64,000 nucleotides of DNA, from positions 1,862,001-1,926,000 of the forward strand of contig JAQFVV010012531.1 of assembly GCA_028023455.1 (NCBI GenBank), written 5' to 3'. Of this stretch, positions 1-12,827 are shown piece after piece. Each line of letters starts with the position of its first letter. Positions within the stretch are counted from its first letter, which is position 1. The translations under genes and the position numbers were made by a program. This stretch comes from Epiperipatus broadwayi (lineage: Eukaryota > Onychophora > Udeonychophora > Euonychophora > Peripatidae). The notes under the pieces were generated by a model. The model saw nothing but the letters and a program-made list of their open reading frames with translations, was not told the origin of the DNA and did no database searches.

Positions 1-1040
1 TAGCATTTGTTGGATATCTGTTTATGATGATTGTTAGATGGTTAGCTGAGATGGCTTATAAGTCAATTGTCTTTAAAAGATTTTAGACCGGATTTAGGTC
101 ATAGGCACACCACAAGATTTTTAATTAATCTGCTAGATACATTACTATATCTGTGAAAGCAGGGGGGTAAATGTTGAAAAAAGACAAACAATTATATTAA
201 TTACCCACAAAATATTTTGTCTTAAAATTTTTATTAATTTTTAGTAAACATGTTTTTTTTTTTTTTTTAAGATTTTGTTTTGCGTAAAAAGAAACTATTT
301 TTACGTTTTAATTACTTGAAAAACAAAAAAAAAATTACAACATTGTTCTATTTTATAGGTTTCACCCCCCATCCTACTCCCATCCTTCTCCTATCACCCA
401 TCTCCATTACTTAGCGACCAAACAATTTTGTACTTATTCATATTTCTTTTGGATCTTTGATTATTGCAAATAAAGTCTTTTGATTTAATTTTTATAATCT
501 CTTTGAAAATAGAAACTATCTCAATTCTTTTTATTCTGAGATGAGTAATTTGATTTATTTTCAATTAATTAATTTGTTTCATATTCTAATTATCCTGAGC
601 AAAATGATTTTTTCTCTCAATGCTACAAATACAGTTTCTAATTTTCTTTTGAGCAGCTGAAAAAAAAATTTAATCGTAGTGGAATGATTTTTCTTTTTAA
701 AACTCCTTCCATGAAAAAAAGCAGGTATAAATAATAATTTTGCTTTATGTATAAATTAATTAAAAACTAATAATTTATATATACTTGCTAGAGTATATTG
801 GAAAGTGCTCATCTTATTACTTTATTTATAAATTAATTAATTGATCTTTAATCATATAAAATAATAATAATTTGTAGATACTACCAGTCATTTATATTAA
901 TGCTTACAAAATATTTTGTTCTAAAATTTTTATTAATTCTTAGTGAGGATATATATATATTTTATATTTAGTTTATATTGTATGTTTTTTTTTTTTTTTT
1001 TTAAAGAAACTTAGTTATTTTTAACACTAGGGGTCCACTG
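1..1040. other. AT-rich gene-free stretch with a duplicated 50-bp motif
   Basis: No coding signal is visible. The stretch is A/T homopolymers and short open frames only. A motif of roughly 50 bp beginning near 196 (containing acaaaatattttgt followed by taaaatttttattaatt) recurs near 890-945, and each copy is followed within about 50 bp by a long poly-T run. The two copies therefore look like a spaced direct duplication or two relics of one repeat family. Confidence 0.6.
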
Positions 1041-2835
1041 AACCATCTCTAACACAACCAAGGGGTAATCAGCATTTGACATTTCACTCACGGTATCTAT
1101 CAAACTGTTCCAGATATTTTGTTTACTCCACATAAAAAAATTCAAATTTCATTGAAAATTACAACTGTAATAATAAGCCACAGGTTAGTATATAACACAT
1201 TTTAAGATGTATTATTTTCTCTTCAGGTATTGATAGTCTGACTATTGGCCAGAGATTTGTGAAGAAAATAGCTTATTTGATTAGAACATCATTTTAAATT
1301 CAGTATTAGCAATTCTAAAGATACCTGATTCAATTCCCATGCAAGTACTCTCATTGATTAAACTGCTGCTTCTGAGACAAGAGCACAATAATACCCTTCA
1401 AAACCTTATATACTAATCTGTATGCTAGCTATTACTGGAAGGAATATATAAACTGTTTTGGATATTTTGACCACAAAATAAATTACTAAACTAACAAAAA
1501 TGTACAAATACTTAACAAATGTATAGCAACTAAATAGATTACTGAAACATTATGAAAACGTAGACATAAAAACATTATCAAATATGTAGCAGCAAAATAA
1601 ATAAATCAAAATAAATGACTAGTGTAAAAACGTGTACAAGTAGCTATCAAATGAATGCAACACTAAACCAACATAAAAATATGGATATAACAGTAAACCA
1701 ACATTAAACATGGACATAAAAAAAATATACAAGTACTTATTAGCAAATAAATTACTAAACTAAACAAATAAAACTTTAAAAGAAATTTTATTTAAAGTTA
1801 ATACAGGTACTTATCAAATTAATAGCAGCAAAATAAATTACTAGATTAACATAAAAACATATACAAGTACTTATCAAATGTACACAATAAATAAACCAAC
1901 ATAAAAATATGGATGTGAAACATATTACAAGTACTTATTGGCAAAGTAAATCAGAAAACCAAAATACATTTCTAAACTAATGTAAAACATATATAACTAC
2001 TTGTTGAATGTTTGCAACAATAAACCAATGTAAAAACATGAATGTAAAAACATATACAAGTATTTATCACTACCCTTTTAAAAATACTTTAACATCATTT
2101 TTCGTTACTAGGAAGTACCACCATTGACACAACTAAATGATAAACAACATTCAACATTTTACTCTCAGTACCCACATACAAAACTGTTTAAGATATTTTG
2201 TCCAGTCCACATAAAAAATTGCAAATTTCATCAAAAATTAAAAAATAAACAAAGAGACTTCATAGAAAGAATATATAAAACTATTCCAGATATTTTATCT
2301 GGAGAATAAATTATTAAACTAATTTAAAAACATTTACAAATATTTATTAAATGTATGGTAGCAAAATAAATTATTACACAGAAATAAATACGTAACACAA
2401 AAGTAACATAAAAACATGGATGTAAAAGCATATACAAGTACTTATCTGCAAAATAAATTAAAAACAAATAAATCACCAAACTAACTTAAAAACATGTACC
2501 AATACTTACTGATTGTATGCAATACTAAAACAATTTAAAAATATGAATGTAAAACCATGTATGAGTACTTATTGGCAAAATAAATTAGTAAACTAAACAA
2601 ATAAAACTTTAAAACAAATGTTATCTATAGTTAGTTCAGGGACTTATTTAATGTATGATAGCAAAGTAAATTACTAAACTGACAAAAATATGTACAAATA
2701 CTTATCAAAAACCATAGTGCCATGATACTTAAGAAGAAGAACAATGGTTTATCAAATATTAAAATTGAAATTAAAACTACAATAACAGATAACCCCCCCT
2801 CCCAAAAAAATTCATATTTCATCAAAATTATTACT
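1041..2835. repeat. Degenerate higher-order tandem repeat block
   Basis: Short words such as acaagtacttat, gcaaaataaattac and acataaaaacat recur every several tens of bases from about 1480 to 2710. A longer phrase (cacaaccaa...acatttcactca..., then agatattttgt and ccacataaaaaatt) occurs near 1055-1165 and again near 2115-2240, with a weaker third trace near 2760-2830. This implies duplication of a unit of about 1 kb made of smaller tandem units. The 61- to 65-codon open frames inside follow the repeats and show no protein character. I read this as minisatellite-type non-coding DNA. Confidence 0.7.
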
Positions 2836-3074
2836 TAATGTTGATATTTGAAAAGTAAATAGATTTTTTTTTTATCATCTCAAAATGTGGAGAGTTGTAT
2901 CCCACTTCTCCATTTGGGCTAAGAAAAGGAAAACAGAGGAAGAAAAAATGGCAAGATTCATTTTTGACCTTGTAATGTCAGAGCAGAAAAAATAAAAATA
3001 TGTTGACCAAATTCTTGACGTTAAAGTGGTAAAAAAAAAACAAACAAACAGGAAAAAAATAATACCAACCATCT

Positions 3075-3775
3075 ATTTAATCATCTAGCCACTCATCCAT
3101 TCATACACCTATTTGGCTACTTATCTGTTTATCTATTTACTTATCTATCTCTCTTAAATACCTCTATTTTACTACATGCCTATCTATCTATATATACACC
3201 TATACATCTGTTTATATACTTACATACCTATGTATTTATCTATATACCTATCTATATACCTGTATTTTATTTGGCTATCTGTTTATCTCTCTTTATCTAT
3301 CTACAAATACCTATGTATCTATCTTGTACCTCTCTCTGTTATCTACTCATCTGTCTATATACCTATTTGTCTGTATATCTATCTATGAACCTGCCTGCCT
3401 CCCTGTCACCCACCAACCTATTTACACCACCTATCTTTCCACCCTATCCACCCTCATACCCATACACCTGTCTACCTCCCTCCCTCTCTATCAATTTACA
3501 TATTTATCTTTTACTGACTATCAGTCCATCTCTCTATTTATTTATGTATCTATCTGGTTTTCTACCTGTATTTATGTATCCAAACATCCATTTAACTATC
3601 TAGCCACCCATCCATTCATTGGCTATTAATTTATATATCTACCTAACCTACATTCCTATTTATCTTTTTATTTGTCAGTTTCTTTACCTGTCTCTCTGTC
3701 TGCTTAACTACATACCTACATCTATTTATCTATCTATTTATTTATCTATTTGGGTCAATAAAAAGATAGAAAGTC
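3075..3775. repeat. CTAT/ACCT-type degenerate microsatellite
   Basis: About 700 bp dominated by ctat, tatc, acct and cctgcc words (for example ctatctatatacct repeated), ending near the ctatctatttatttatc run at about 3750. Overlapping open frames translate as Tyr/Leu/Ile/Ser-rich repeats (IYLYIHLYICLY type) and only mirror the tetranucleotide repeat. A short poly-A with caaacaaacagg lies just before it. Confidence 0.85.
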
Positions 3776-3959
3776 AGATAGATACATAGTCTAATTTAAT
3801 GTTCACAGTTGAATTTAGCTCTTCTTTTACATACTAGAAAGTGCAAGTTAAACTATGAAAAGAAAATATATTCTGGATCATTTACGAGTCCGGACATTTC
3901 AAGGACATAGTTATATTTTCTGATTAACTGGCCTACTATTTACTTATGATATACACTGC

Positions 3960-4025
3960 TGGCAGAATCAGTTTTTTATTTATTTCAAAAGGGCACCAGA
4001 ATTCTATACAAGAATTCACTGATCT
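3960..4025 (+). repeat. Short dispersed repeat shared with 23000-23075
   Basis: The phrase ggcaccag-attctata-aagaat-cactg occurs here on the plus strand and near 23010-23055 on the minus strand, with only a few substitutions. Two independent occurrences in opposite orientation indicate a dispersed repeat. The family is not recognised. Confidence 0.55.
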
Positions 4026-4029
4026 GTCG

Positions 4030-5755
4030 CATCACATCGTTAATTTATAACTAATAATTAAAAGTAAGATCGGGATTAAGTTTCTTATCAATTAACATTA
4101 TATTAATTTTCTTGGGGCTTAATTATTTAACAAGTATATTGGCAAAGATAATTTATTTTTTTCTTTAATCAATTACTTAACAATAAATCTAATAAACTAA
4201 TATTAAGAATGTACAATGAAAAGTTGACATTAAAGATAAATACATGCAGCATGATATATTCTTAGAATATACATAGGTGATATATTCATACTTATGTATA
4301 TAGTATTTGATATGTGTTATTTGTGGATTTTAGTATTGACTCAAAGTTTGAAATCCACTGCTGTGAATACAGCATTCTTACTATATAAAAGTTTTGTCTG
4401 GATTTCTCTACAACAATAAGGCAGAGTTATACTATATAGTAATTCAATTTTTTTTTAAAAATCTAGCTTGCTCATTTACTAGAAGTTTCATTATGTGGGT
4501 CTTTAATTTTTTATTTAGATGTTCATTGCCTAATATTAGCACATTGGTTGCACAATATTTATATTCAGTGACAAATAAAGCATAAATTTGTAATATCTTT
4601 AAAAGATTTATATCTATGAGCATTTAATATATCGTATATATTTTTTTTCACCACAATCTATAATAGTGGTTTCCAACCTTTTTTCATTTACATTCTTTTT
4701 GGTAGCCTATAATGTTTGCAATTAATATAATGACTGTTATTTTAAATGTATATATTGTATCTATAAATTAATAATGGGATTAAGTTCAGTGAAATAATTA
4801 ATTTAACATTTAGACCTATGCTTACAAGATTGACTGAGATGTTCTCACATATATACATCGACACTTGAAATTTTCATAAGCTGAGTAGAGTGAAACCTGA
4901 ACTTGTGAAGGAACACTGCTAAGCATATATGCAGTATAATGACATATCACAATGTATTGTTTAGGAGAAACTCCATTATTATATCAAAATTTTTTAAGGT
5001 ATCCATTTGTCAGTTATTCTAATGTTCAATTAATTTCATAATTTTTTTAAAAACTGTTAATGTTAATGCCCACTTTTGGTTTCTTAATTAAACTTCAGAA
5101 TAATGCAAATTGTTCTCCACAATACATTGTTTGACTAAACCAATCTCTACATGATTGTTTATGAAAGTAGGGATAACTGTTAACTTTAAATATACATTTG
5201 TTTGTAGAGGGAGTAAAAGGAAATATATTGGTTATGTGTTTAAATAATTTGTAAAGTGCATTAAGATCGCATATTTAAAAAAATAGTAGGTATATACTTC
5301 ATCTTTAAATTTAATTAAAAATATATATCACACAGAGGATAAAATTTAATACATTAAATTTAAGAGTAATTACCCTAATGTTTGAAAATAATAGAATAAT
5401 TATGTTAATCTCTAGATACTAGAAGAGTTTGAGAAATGAAGTTAATAATTTGTTTGACAACTAACTTGATTTGTGTCTCATCCTACACTGTTGATATAAG
5501 TGCTGTTTATTACATATTTTTGTTCAATTTTTTAATGCACACTTAAATCTCTTGGTTTGCAACACTGGGATTGGAAATCACTTATATATATATGATTGTT
5601 TAAACCTTTATTGATACGAACTATTTTTTGACTCTGTGATCCACAATCCATAGTAATTTATTAATTTTGATCTAAAAATTGAATGCAATTAAAATATTTA
5701 TTTGTAAAATAAAATTATACAAAGTACAAATATAAATATTTATATTTTAAACATT
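4030..5755. other. Gene-free AT-rich stretch
   Basis: I see no protein-like frame, RNA gene or terminal-repeat element. The content is AT-rich sequence with short (AT)n tracts, for example near 5580 and 5757. Confidence 0.6.
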
Positions 5756-5913
5756 CATATATATATATATTGCTTATAATACTTCTTTCATATACACTTC
5801 AATGCAAACAAATTTTCTTAAAAACTTCTCTATTTTCCTTACAGTTTTTAAGAAAATTTGTTTGCATTGAAGTGTATATGAAAGAAGTATTATAAGCAAT
5901 ATATATATATATG
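5756..5913. repeat. Perfect long hairpin (71-nt arms, 16-nt loop)
   Basis: The left arm at 5756-5826 and the right arm at 5843-5913 are exact reverse complements over 71 nt, separated by a 16-nt spacer (tctctattttccttac). The outer 14 nt of each arm are (AT)7, but the inner 56 nt are ordinary complex sequence, so this is not just a microsatellite palindrome. If transcribed it would give a perfect dsRNA stem. It may be a young foldback duplication, a MITE-like hairpin, an hpRNA/miRNA-type precursor, or a replication or assembly foldback. An open frame of 70 codons crosses it on the minus strand without protein features. Confidence 0.95.
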
Positions 5914-6921
5914 CAAAGAAAGTGAAAGAGAAGAATAAGAGAATATTTTAAACATTGATGTGAAATTATTACAGTTGACTGGTAATTATCAATCATCATA
6001 ATGAATTCCACTAATTGAAGTAATATTAATATGAAATGGTTTTTATTCTAGACAATACAATACTGTATTTTATCAAATATATAATTCATTTCTGCTATGT
6101 GAAGTAGTTATCTTTTGTTTGAGTTAATTAGAAGAAAAGAAAAATACATGACACCAGCTTAGCTTACACAATGTTTTTTTTTTTTGGTGCAAATTCTTTT
6201 TATATAGTTTTATTGGTACTCATCTTATAGCTAAAGACGCCGCTCTATGGCACCGTTTTCACGCTAAAACACATAAAAATGCTGTTTCCGCGGCCGACAC
6301 GTTCGAACCGGCGTTTTCTATAATACAACTTTTTGTTGTGCTACAGAATGCAGGCCGCTATGTCGCGTCGCAGTACAGCATGTATGTCGCATTGCAGCAA
6401 ATACATTTTCTGAATTCGCACAGTTTATAAAATAGTTACGGCTTGATGAGAGAGTTTGTATTTGAATTGGTGGAAAAGTTGTTTTCATTGGATTTTATTT
6501 TATTTTAAAGTATTGAAATGTTCAGATTATTTAAAGTAATAATTCTAAGACTTTTTACAACGTACTGTATTGAAGTTTTAATTCGGAAAATGTTAAAGAT
6601 CTATGTTTTTAGTGAGTTGCAATTAGGTAACGCGTCAAGTAATGCACTGTTCATAACATTCCACGAGACAAAGAAGATTCTACCGTGTGTATATTTTTGA
6701 AGTAAAAAAGAGTGGTACCAAAAAAATATCCAGTAAGAAAAGTACAAATATGCACGATTTTTTGTAAATTTCATAAAAAGCAAATATTATAAACATGTTT
6801 AATAAGTAAAGAAGACATTTATATGTGTTTGTTGTTGTTTAAAAAAGTTTGAGTTTCTTTCTTTTGTCTGAGTACGGTTACGATTTTGATATTTTTTATT
6901 TTAGCATTACAAACAACAAAA

Positions 6922-6999
6922 CACTAACCATAAAACTAACCCTAACCCTAAAACTAACCATAAACCTAACCCTAAAACTAACCCTAAACCTAACCATAG
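6922..6999. repeat. Interstitial telomere-like repeat (CCCTAA/TTAGGG variants)
   Basis: About 80 bp of aaccctaa, aaactaaccctaa and aacctaaccataa variants inside the inverted-repeat element. The exact CCCTAA unit alternates with 7- to 8-bp variants. This may be a decayed telomeric insertion or a simple repeat that resembles one. The 60-codon frame over it (LTLTLKLTINLTLKL) is only a readout of the repeat. Confidence 0.7.
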
Positions 7000-7167
7000 C
7001 AACTTTTATTTTTTATTGTCATTCTATTTGAAGTAAAAAATAGCCGTAATATCTCTTTGTCTGTAAAAAAAAAAAAAAGAAAGAAAAGTAAAACGAAGAC
7101 TAAAAAAAATAAAAATAGACTAAGAAATTTTACTTTTTATTACGATTATTATTTTTTAGTTAAATAA

Positions 7168-7312
7168 CAACAACAACAAAAAGTCGTAACACAAGTAAAA
7201 AAATATCTGATAGAAAATTGATAAAAAAAAAAAGTCGTAACACAAGTAAAAAAATATCCGATGGAAAATTGATAAAAAAAAAGCCGTAACAATTAAAAAA
7301 AATATACAATAG
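7168..7312. repeat. 55-bp tandem repeat, about 2.5 copies
   Basis: The unit reads aaaagtcgtaacacaagt, then aaaaaaatatc, then gatagaaaattgataaa. It is present twice nearly perfectly (7181 and 7231 onward) and a third time partially and degenerated. It lies within the terminal-inverted-repeat element. Confidence 0.75.
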
Positions 7313-7560
7313 AAAAAACAGGAATCAAATTGTAATTTGTTGATTTTATTTTACATTTATTATTTTCATTTAAATTGTATACGTTAATAAAAAATAATAT
7401 TTATAAAAGACGATTTTGTTTTGTTTTTATTTTTGCATTACAAAAAAGCACAGCAAAATTATTATAATCAACGGCCCGGGAATGGGCATATTTTATAGTT
7501 TTAGCGTGAAAATGGCACCATCCAATGGCATCTTTGTCTATAAGACAAGCACCATTTTAT

Positions 7561-10560
7561 TTAATTTAATCTATTTTTTTTTGTCCATATGACTATCTAA
7601 GAAATCTTGAAACTCAATTTTCATCCATTTCCAAATTTTAGATTGAACTGAAAATATGTGGTATGGATTGAAAATATGTATCCCCACTGGCAATATATTT
7701 TTAGAGTTTGTAAATAATTTTACAAAAATGTAAATTTTATATGAGATTCAATACTTTTTATAGTACTGTCATCTAGTGCTATTAAATTTTATCTATCTAG
7801 GAATATATTTTAATATGAGCAAGGATTTACTTTATTTTGGTTACATAATGTAAAAAATACTATGAAAGCTAATATATATATATGTATTACTTTTTATTGC
7901 ATTTACATGAATAAAAGTATTTCTTTTAATTTTTTTTTTTTCTATTCCCATTCTGCCACTTATGGTAAAGTTGAGTAATCACTTGATGTTAAATATGAGT
8001 GCTTATTAAATTTCTATTGAGTGCTATCCTATCCACATCACCAGATACAAGATAAGCACTAAGTACGCATTACCATCTAACATTTATTGATTATTTCAGT
8101 TTACAATAGGTAGCAGAACTATACAGTCTTAGGAAAAATAGTTTGTATCAGAAAAGCATTGTGTAAACTGGGGATATGTGAGTTTTTTTAATATTTGTTT
8201 TATAACATTTCTAGACAAAAGTGCATATAGTTACTATAAATTCATCAAAATATATGGATACTGAACATGTATCTAATCTGTATAATTATGCAAGCAAGTT
8301 TGCTGGAATTCAAAACATTAAGATGTTTTGAAATGTCAGGGTAGTAGGTTATCAGTAAAAATAAAAAATAAAAGGTTATTGCTAGGTGAAAGATGAATTA
8401 GATTTGAATCAGAAAAATTCTGATGGTACTAGACCCAGACAATAATTTTTTTATTGATAAATGTCATAAATCCAAAACTAATCTAGGAATATGGATAATA
8501 TAGTACTGGATAAGGATTTAATAAACATACCCATGTAGTATTTATTAATCACTCAAGTGATTTAATTTAAGTAGGGAAAATAGTTTGTTTCTATTTGAGT
8601 GAATTACTGCCTCTAAAAGCAAAGAAAGTTATTATAATGTTAGCTAAAAATAAAACTGAGGTCACAAAAAGTGTTACTTAATATCATATCTATACAATCA
8701 TATAAGCAAGTAGTAGATTTTGTTTTGAAATTTTAGAGTAATTTTGAATTTCAAACTATTAATTTGAAAGTGTAAAAGAATTTAAAATGACTGCTAGATG
8801 GACAAGTACAAGTAATTCACAAGTCCTCACTGAAAAAAAGCTGTAACCTAGAAATTAGTTTGGAAATGTAGATTATAATACTACCATCTGGAAATCTAAA
8901 ACTTATGATAGTTGGCTCTGGAGTAAAACAAATAGAGTGAATGATTAATTCTAAAAGAATATGTTTTTTATAAACATGGTTTATAAAGATCATAAATTTA
9001 ACAAAACTATTGTAGCTTACAGAAAGATAAAAGTCCTTTAGCTATAATATCATTATAATGCATTAACTTATTATGACCGTTGCATCACATTCAAATTTAT
9101 AGTTGGCGATATTATTTATGTTTCAGATATTTTTATATATTCTTTTTTGATAAATAGGTGCCCATTGATCCTAAAGAGCGGGGGGGGGGGAATATGATTG
9201 TTTTTAGTATCTTTTGTCAGTGATGATTGTGTTGTATCTAAATATAACTTCATAAAAAAAAGCTATTATAATACTGTATATTAATTTCTAATCATGGTCA
9301 GATAGAAATCATTTTTTACTAACTATTTAATTTTTTTTCTAATTGCTTTTACAAATTTTGAAATATTTACTAGCAATTAATAATGTACACTTCAATGTGT
9401 CGCCTTACGTTCAAGCATTTTTTTTATTCGTTGAAATGCGAAAGTAACGGAAAATGTTTAATTTAGTTAACTGTTCTTTTACTTTTTAATTCTCCTGACT
9501 AATTAGATGTCTTACTATTTAATAATTGATTTTTGAGAAGCACAATCTATTTCTTCTTATTTGGAGTTTTAAAGTACGTTTCTTGTGATAATAAATGTGT
9601 AGAGGAGAGATAGGATATAGGATTTTTTTTTTTTAAAAAAAATTAGCTTTTATAAAAATGTTAATAAATCATAGTAACGCACATTTATTTATAACGAAAG
9701 ACAAATTTAATTTTTAATCTTAGATTTTTGATTTTCGTTTCATCAATGAGGACTAACAATATTCAAAGCAGATCTAGCAACTACCATTTACTCCCATATA
9801 TCCTTCAAGATAATAATTTGATATTTAGAAAAAAACATTTTAGGATTTGAATTTCAGTCTTTTCTGATGAAGGCAAATACCAAAAGCTTCTGTGGATATA
9901 TATATTAAAATATTATACCAACTTGTGTCCATTGATTTTTCAAGCTTATAACACATAGCTATAGAATTGAATAGCTCTTGGAAGCTTAAGAATAACTATA
10001 TGAGAAAATCATGAGATATTATTGTTGGTAGTATTGATCTTCCTAGTCAATTTTAGAATTGTTTTTTTTTTTAAATTCATGCTATTGAATTGAATAATAT
10101 AAAGGATTAAAAGATGGTTGTTACATGCATAAGTGGATTAGTTCTAGCTTTGAATTCTAGTCCTTATGATGAAGGCAAAAACCAGAAATCATTTTGATGA
10201 GATATACTACTATAATATCTAACATTCCATTTATTACTCCCATTTACATTAAATGATTCTAGGATATAATGAATAGAATTGGTCTGGAAGTATATGAGAG
10301 CATGTGAAAAAATCACAATATTCATGTGATTTTATTGTTAGTATTAAAGATAAAACACAATACAGCTTTGCTTTACTAAAATGTTTAAAAAGATGAAGGA
10401 GAAGCAATAGCCTTCATAAGCACAGAAAATAATATATACTTTTTAAAAGTATTAATCTTTTAAAACAATTTTTTTTAAAAAAAAATTATTGGTGGTATGT
10501 TATAATGGTTTTTAGCATCTATAGTTCTTTCTTTTTTTTTTTTTTAATTAAGGGAAACAA
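7561..10560. other. Gene-free stretch with dispersed-repeat relics
   Basis: No gene is visible. Degraded relics of one dispersed family (phrase gatgaaggc..aa.cc.gaaa.tagt.t..ggatat) can be seen near 8820-8905, 9860-9960 and 10165-10300. Each is followed by a taatact/tctaacatt-like phrase and a nearby ttattgattac-like or ttattactccc-like phrase. A run of ten G lies at about 9181-9190. Confidence 0.5.
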
Positions 10561-10584
10561 ATATAATTTACAGCATGAATCTGT

Positions 10585-10800
10585 TAATGTACATTCATCA
10601 TTGATTATACATTTATAACTTGGCTAGGATCTTCTGAGCAGGGGGCTCATCATCTAGAGGCAATATTTGCGTCCAGATGTCTACATAGAGATGCTCTCAC
10701 GTTAGGAGGCAATCTCTATTTTTCATACTGACTATGATTTGTTTATACACTGTTCAGGGCTGCGAACCATCATGTCTAAACACCAGCCGGTTTCTCATCA
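10585..10800. other. Unidentified GC-richer island
   Basis: About 200 bp of higher-complexity sequence (cttctgagcagggggctcat, ctctcacgttaggaggcaat, ctgcgaaccatcatgtc, accagccggtttctcatc) stands out from the AT-rich surroundings. No frame of useful length and no terminal repeats were found. It may be a relic of a transposon end or a conserved non-coding segment. Confidence 0.35.
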
Positions 10801-11385
10801 GCCATGTTATTATTGAATAATTTCCATTAATCCAGAAAAATCATTAATCTAGGCAAATTCCAAATTATCAATGTTAATTTGTATATTATTTTAGCCTTTT
10901 TAAAAAGTCTATTGCACTTCATGTACATTAGAATTAGTATTCAACTTATTTATTACATGTATATGACTACTTTTTATATTCAATTGCTTCTCTTTGTCTA
11001 TGGATTCAACATCTATGATTTAAGTAATTCATTGTTTGAAACAGTATTAATAAAAAATAAAAGTCAGAAATTCATTAGTTTGAATTTATTAATTTCATGC
11101 TCATATCCAATTTGAGAAATGCCACATGTCACACATTTCTTCTTCAGCCTTCTCTGTGCATTTTTCGTGTGATTTCTCTTATATTATTGAATTATATTTT
11201 TCATAACTGCATTATTATGTATTTTTAAATTTTTTTGTTAATATCTTAGTATGTATATATAAATATTTTCAGTTAAATTGTAATGAGATATGTATATATT
11301 TGGCATATATATTCATCATCATCATCAACCATTATCAGTCCACTGCAGGATGAAGGTCTCTCCAAGTTCAATCCATCTCTGATCT

Positions 11386-12827
11386 CTAGCTTTTTCTCCA
11401 CATCACCCCTGCACACTTTCTTATTTCATCCACCCATCTTACATATGGTCTCTTTCTGAGTCTTTTACAATCTCTTGGAATCCATTTTAAGATTTCAATT
11501 GTCCATCTATCATCATATCTTTTAGCAATATGTTCAGCCAAATTCCACATCAGTCTTTTAATTCGTTCAAAGGTATCAGTAACATCTGTTTGTTCTCTTA
11601 CCATATATTGTATTTTTGATCTCTTCTTATTACTCCTAACATGAATCTATCCATACTTCTTTAAGTGGTCTAATGTCTCTGTATTGCTCTTCTATTAAGT
11701 ATCCAAGTTCCCAGATCCATAAGTAAGAATTGGTAAAACAAATTTATTAAAAACCTTCCTTTTCAAACACATAGGCATATTTCCTTTTAGTATTAAGTTA
11801 TTTCTACCAAAAGCACTCCAACCAAGTTTAATTTTATGATTAATTTCATCCATTATGTTTCCATCTGTAGTAATAATCTGACCAAGATATTTGTAGTTGT
11901 TAACTTCTTCTAACTCATCATAATCAATCTTTATTTTCATCTTTTGAGAAAATCCATTGAACATTACTTTAGTCTTTTTAACATTTATCTTTAGTCCTAC
12001 TTTCTTACTTTCATCTGATAACTCTTGCAACATTTCCTGAAGCTCTAAAGCATTATTTGCAAAAACAACTACATCATCTGAAAAATCTAAATGATTTAAA
12101 TAATCTCCATTTACTTTTATTCCTTTAGCTTTCCATTTTAATCCACAAAATACTTCTTGCAGCACTACTGTAAAAAGTTTTGAAGATATGAAGTCATCCT
12201 GTCTTAAATCCTTCTCAATGTTAACCTTTGTAGTATCATTAAGTAATCTAATTGTTGCTATTGCATTTTTATAAATATTCTTCAGAATATGATAATATCC
12301 TGGGTCTATATCTTGATGATCCAATGCTTTAATCACTGAAGAAATGTTTATAGAATCAAATGCCTTTTCATAATCTACAAATCCAAAGCATAATGGCAAC
12401 TCATATTCATTGGTCCTTTCTATAACTTCTCTCAATACTTGAATATGATCCACTGTACTAAAACCACTTTTAAATCCACTTGTTCTCTTGGTTGGTTGAA
12501 ATCCAATATTCTCTTTAGACAAGTTGTAATATTGGAAAATTTAAAAAAAAAGGCTGATAGGTTTGTAATTTTTAATATCTTCTTTATCACTATTTTTAAA
12601 ATTATTAATATTAATACTGCATTCTTCCAATCCTCTGGGATATCTTTATCATTTAGACATTTGGTATATAACTTTGCCAAAAAAATTTCTATTTCTTCAC
12701 CTACTTCTTTTAATATATCGATTATAATTCTATCAATATCTGGAGCTACTGCATGTCTCACTTCTTTATTTAAAATCCTGGGCAATTCAGAAAATATAAT
12801 AGATGTGATTAGAACTCTTCTATCCAT
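11386..12827 (-). pseudogene. RTE reverse transcriptase region, frameshifted
   Basis: Three frames (12827-12432, 12522-11695, 11604-11386) carry the RT half. The first holds the N-terminal fingers segment (APDIDRIIIDILKEVGEEI, KDIPEDWKNAVLI). The second (275 codons) has the GFKSGFSTVDHI motif, catalytic FVDYEKAFDS (residues 48-57), LRQDDFISSKLF (107-116), and FSDD at 147-150 in place of the usual FADD/YADD box; both catalytic Asp remain. It also has LKINVKKTKVM and NNYKYLGQIIT. The third is the RTE C-terminal tail (RIKRLMWNLAEHIAKR then DDRWTIEILKWIPRDCKR). Breaks between the frames and the RQGD-to-RQDD change indicate decay. The RTE/BovB clade call is secure from these motifs. Confidence 0.92.

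Larger units (their letters stand above)
6209..7560. mobile_element. Non-autonomous DNA transposon with about 55-bp inverted ends
   Basis: The left end (from about 6209; cttatagctaaagacgcc then atggcaccgttttcacg) matches the reverse complement of the right end (ending about 7560; cgtgaaaatggcacca then tttgtctataag) over roughly 55 bp with a few mismatches. The ends are distinctly GC-richer than the surroundings. The interior has no transposase frame. It holds a TTAGGG-like block, a 55-bp tandem repeat, poly-A tracts and a CpG-bearing segment at 6360-6410. Both flanks look alike (ttggtactcat and atggtgcttgt), so the inverted repeat may extend outward and the target duplication is not clear. 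Superfamily not assigned. Confidence 0.75.

Noticed and set aside
3176-3629. Overlapping plus-strand frames of 70-110 codons
   Set aside because: Translation of a CTAT-type microsatellite.
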